5,529 nt of DNA, from contig CAXMNG010000328.1 of the NCBI GenBank assembly GCA_964194585.1, forward strand, positions 1-5,529, read 5' to 3'. Each line of letters starts with the position of its first letter. The stretch's first letter is position 1. Made by a program: the position numbers and the translations under genes. Source of the stretch: JAABYT01 sp964194585 (GTDB lineage: Bacteria > Pseudomonadota > Gammaproteobacteria > HK1). A model generated the notes under the pieces. It ran no database searches. It had not been told where the DNA came from and saw only the letters and a program-made list of their open reading frames with translations. Positions 5,254 through 5,529 of the stretch are shown here, piece after piece.

Positions 5254-5529
5254 ATGCGCAAAACCGCACACGTTCTCGGACTTGTCCTCGCTCTCTCATC
5301 GCCTCTCGCTTTTGGGCAAGCAGACTGCACCCCCAGAATCGGCGGGGGATACAGTTGCTACAACTACGACACCGGATCATTCAGCGACATCACCCCGCGC
5401 CTTGGGGGGGGATACAACACCTACGACTACGGAAGCGGGAGCTTCGGTGAAATCACGCCCAAACAAGGCGGCGGTTACAACACCTACAACTACGGGACAG
5501 GGACGTTTGGCGAGGCGACTCCTAGGGTG
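5254..5529 (+). CDS. Secreted protein with tandem 21-residue Gly/Tyr-rich repeats, N-terminal 92 residues, cut by window edge
   Basis: Not recognised as a member of a named family. Residues 1-23 form a classical Sec signal peptide: MRKTAH, a hydrophobic core, then cleavage expected after AFGQA. The mature part is made almost only of a 21-residue unit, consensus TPR(I/L)GGGYNTYNYGTGSFGEI: unit 1 at 26-46, unit 2 at 47-67, unit 3 at 68-88, and unit 4 begins at 89 and is cut. Unit 1 is the most divergent and carries Cys 35; with Cys 25 these are the only two cysteines and could form a disulfide. Alternating Tyr and Gly suggests short beta hairpins stacked as a fibre or solenoid (inference). The ATG at 5254 is chosen because it gives a proper signal peptide; a GAG seven bases upstream is a weak ribosome site, and an in-frame ATG at 5206 would add 16 residues. 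The gene is separated from the tRNA by a terminator. Confidence 0.75.
   Translation, partial: MRKTAHVLGLVLALSSPLAFGQADCTPRIGGGYSCYNYDTGSFSDITPRLGGGYNTYDYGSGSFGEITPKQGGGYNTYNYGTGTFGEATPRV
5329..5529 (+). repeat. 63-base tandem coding repeat, three full units plus 12 bases
   Basis: Units lie at 5329-5391, 5392-5454, 5455-5517, and a fourth starts at 5518 and runs off the edge. The DNA cores are similar (GGGGGATACA or GGCGGTTACAACACCTAC, then a GACTACGG or AACTACGG segment), with many changes silent at the protein level, which points to selection on the amino-acid pattern. A G7 run (5405-5411, around GCCTTGGGGGGGGA) inside unit 2 is a potential slippage site. Confidence 0.9.

Noticed and set aside
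5228..5529. Alternative GTG start at 5228 after AGGAG, in another frame that also stays open
   Set aside because: That frame gives a Thr/Pro-rich product without a signal peptide; it stays open because a 63-base repeat, a multiple of three, repeats in every frame.
5329..5529. Tandem repeats as a CRISPR array
   Set aside because: The units are contiguous with no spacers, and they are in frame with a signal-peptide-bearing gene.

Overview
The window looks like chromosomal DNA from a GC-rich gammaproteobacterium outside the Enterobacterales. The reasons are a PBP1b with a UB2H-like region (a gammaproteobacterial trait), a full-length FleQ/FlrA-type regulator very close to the Pseudomonas protein, and a tRNA-Ala with encoded CCA. 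The species cannot be named from the sequence.

Layout. Everything from 1 to 4853 is on the minus strand; everything after 4988 is on the plus strand. Reading the minus strand in the direction of transcription: a three-gene operon starts at 4853 with arsS (radical SAM enzyme), then a family-2 glycosyltransferase (TIGR04283-like), then a nucleotidyltransferase-fold protein (TIGR04282/DUF2064-like) ending at 2528. A terminator begins at that stop codon, and its U-tract runs into the promoter region of fleQ (2351-933). About 110 bases later mrcB (PBP1b) starts at 824 and runs off the left edge. On the plus strand, a solitary tRNA-Ala(CGC) at 4988-5063 has its own extended -10 promoter and a strong intrinsic terminator. 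A partial gene (5254 to the right edge) encodes a signal peptide followed by an unusually regular 21-residue repeat.

How the parts relate. arsS and its two companions form the conserved arsenosugar-biosynthesis trio. ArsS attaches a deoxyadenosyl group to a methylated arsenical, and the two glycosyltransferase-like proteins are thought to act later on the nucleoside-like product. No arsM methyltransferase lies in the window. fleQ is the c-di-GMP-responsive master regulator of flagella and biofilm genes in pseudomonads, and here it sits apart from any flagellar gene. mrcB makes peptidoglycan.

Points that stand out: (i) a near-match to the FleQ binding consensus lies on the -35 region of fleQ itself, and a second one lies just upstream of the secreted repeat protein; (ii) the repeat protein belongs to no family I recognise; (iii) the divergent arsS/tRNA interval carries a short sequence resembling REP-associated motifs. 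The long plus-strand reading frames opposite mrcB, fleQ and the ars genes are codon-bias shadows.
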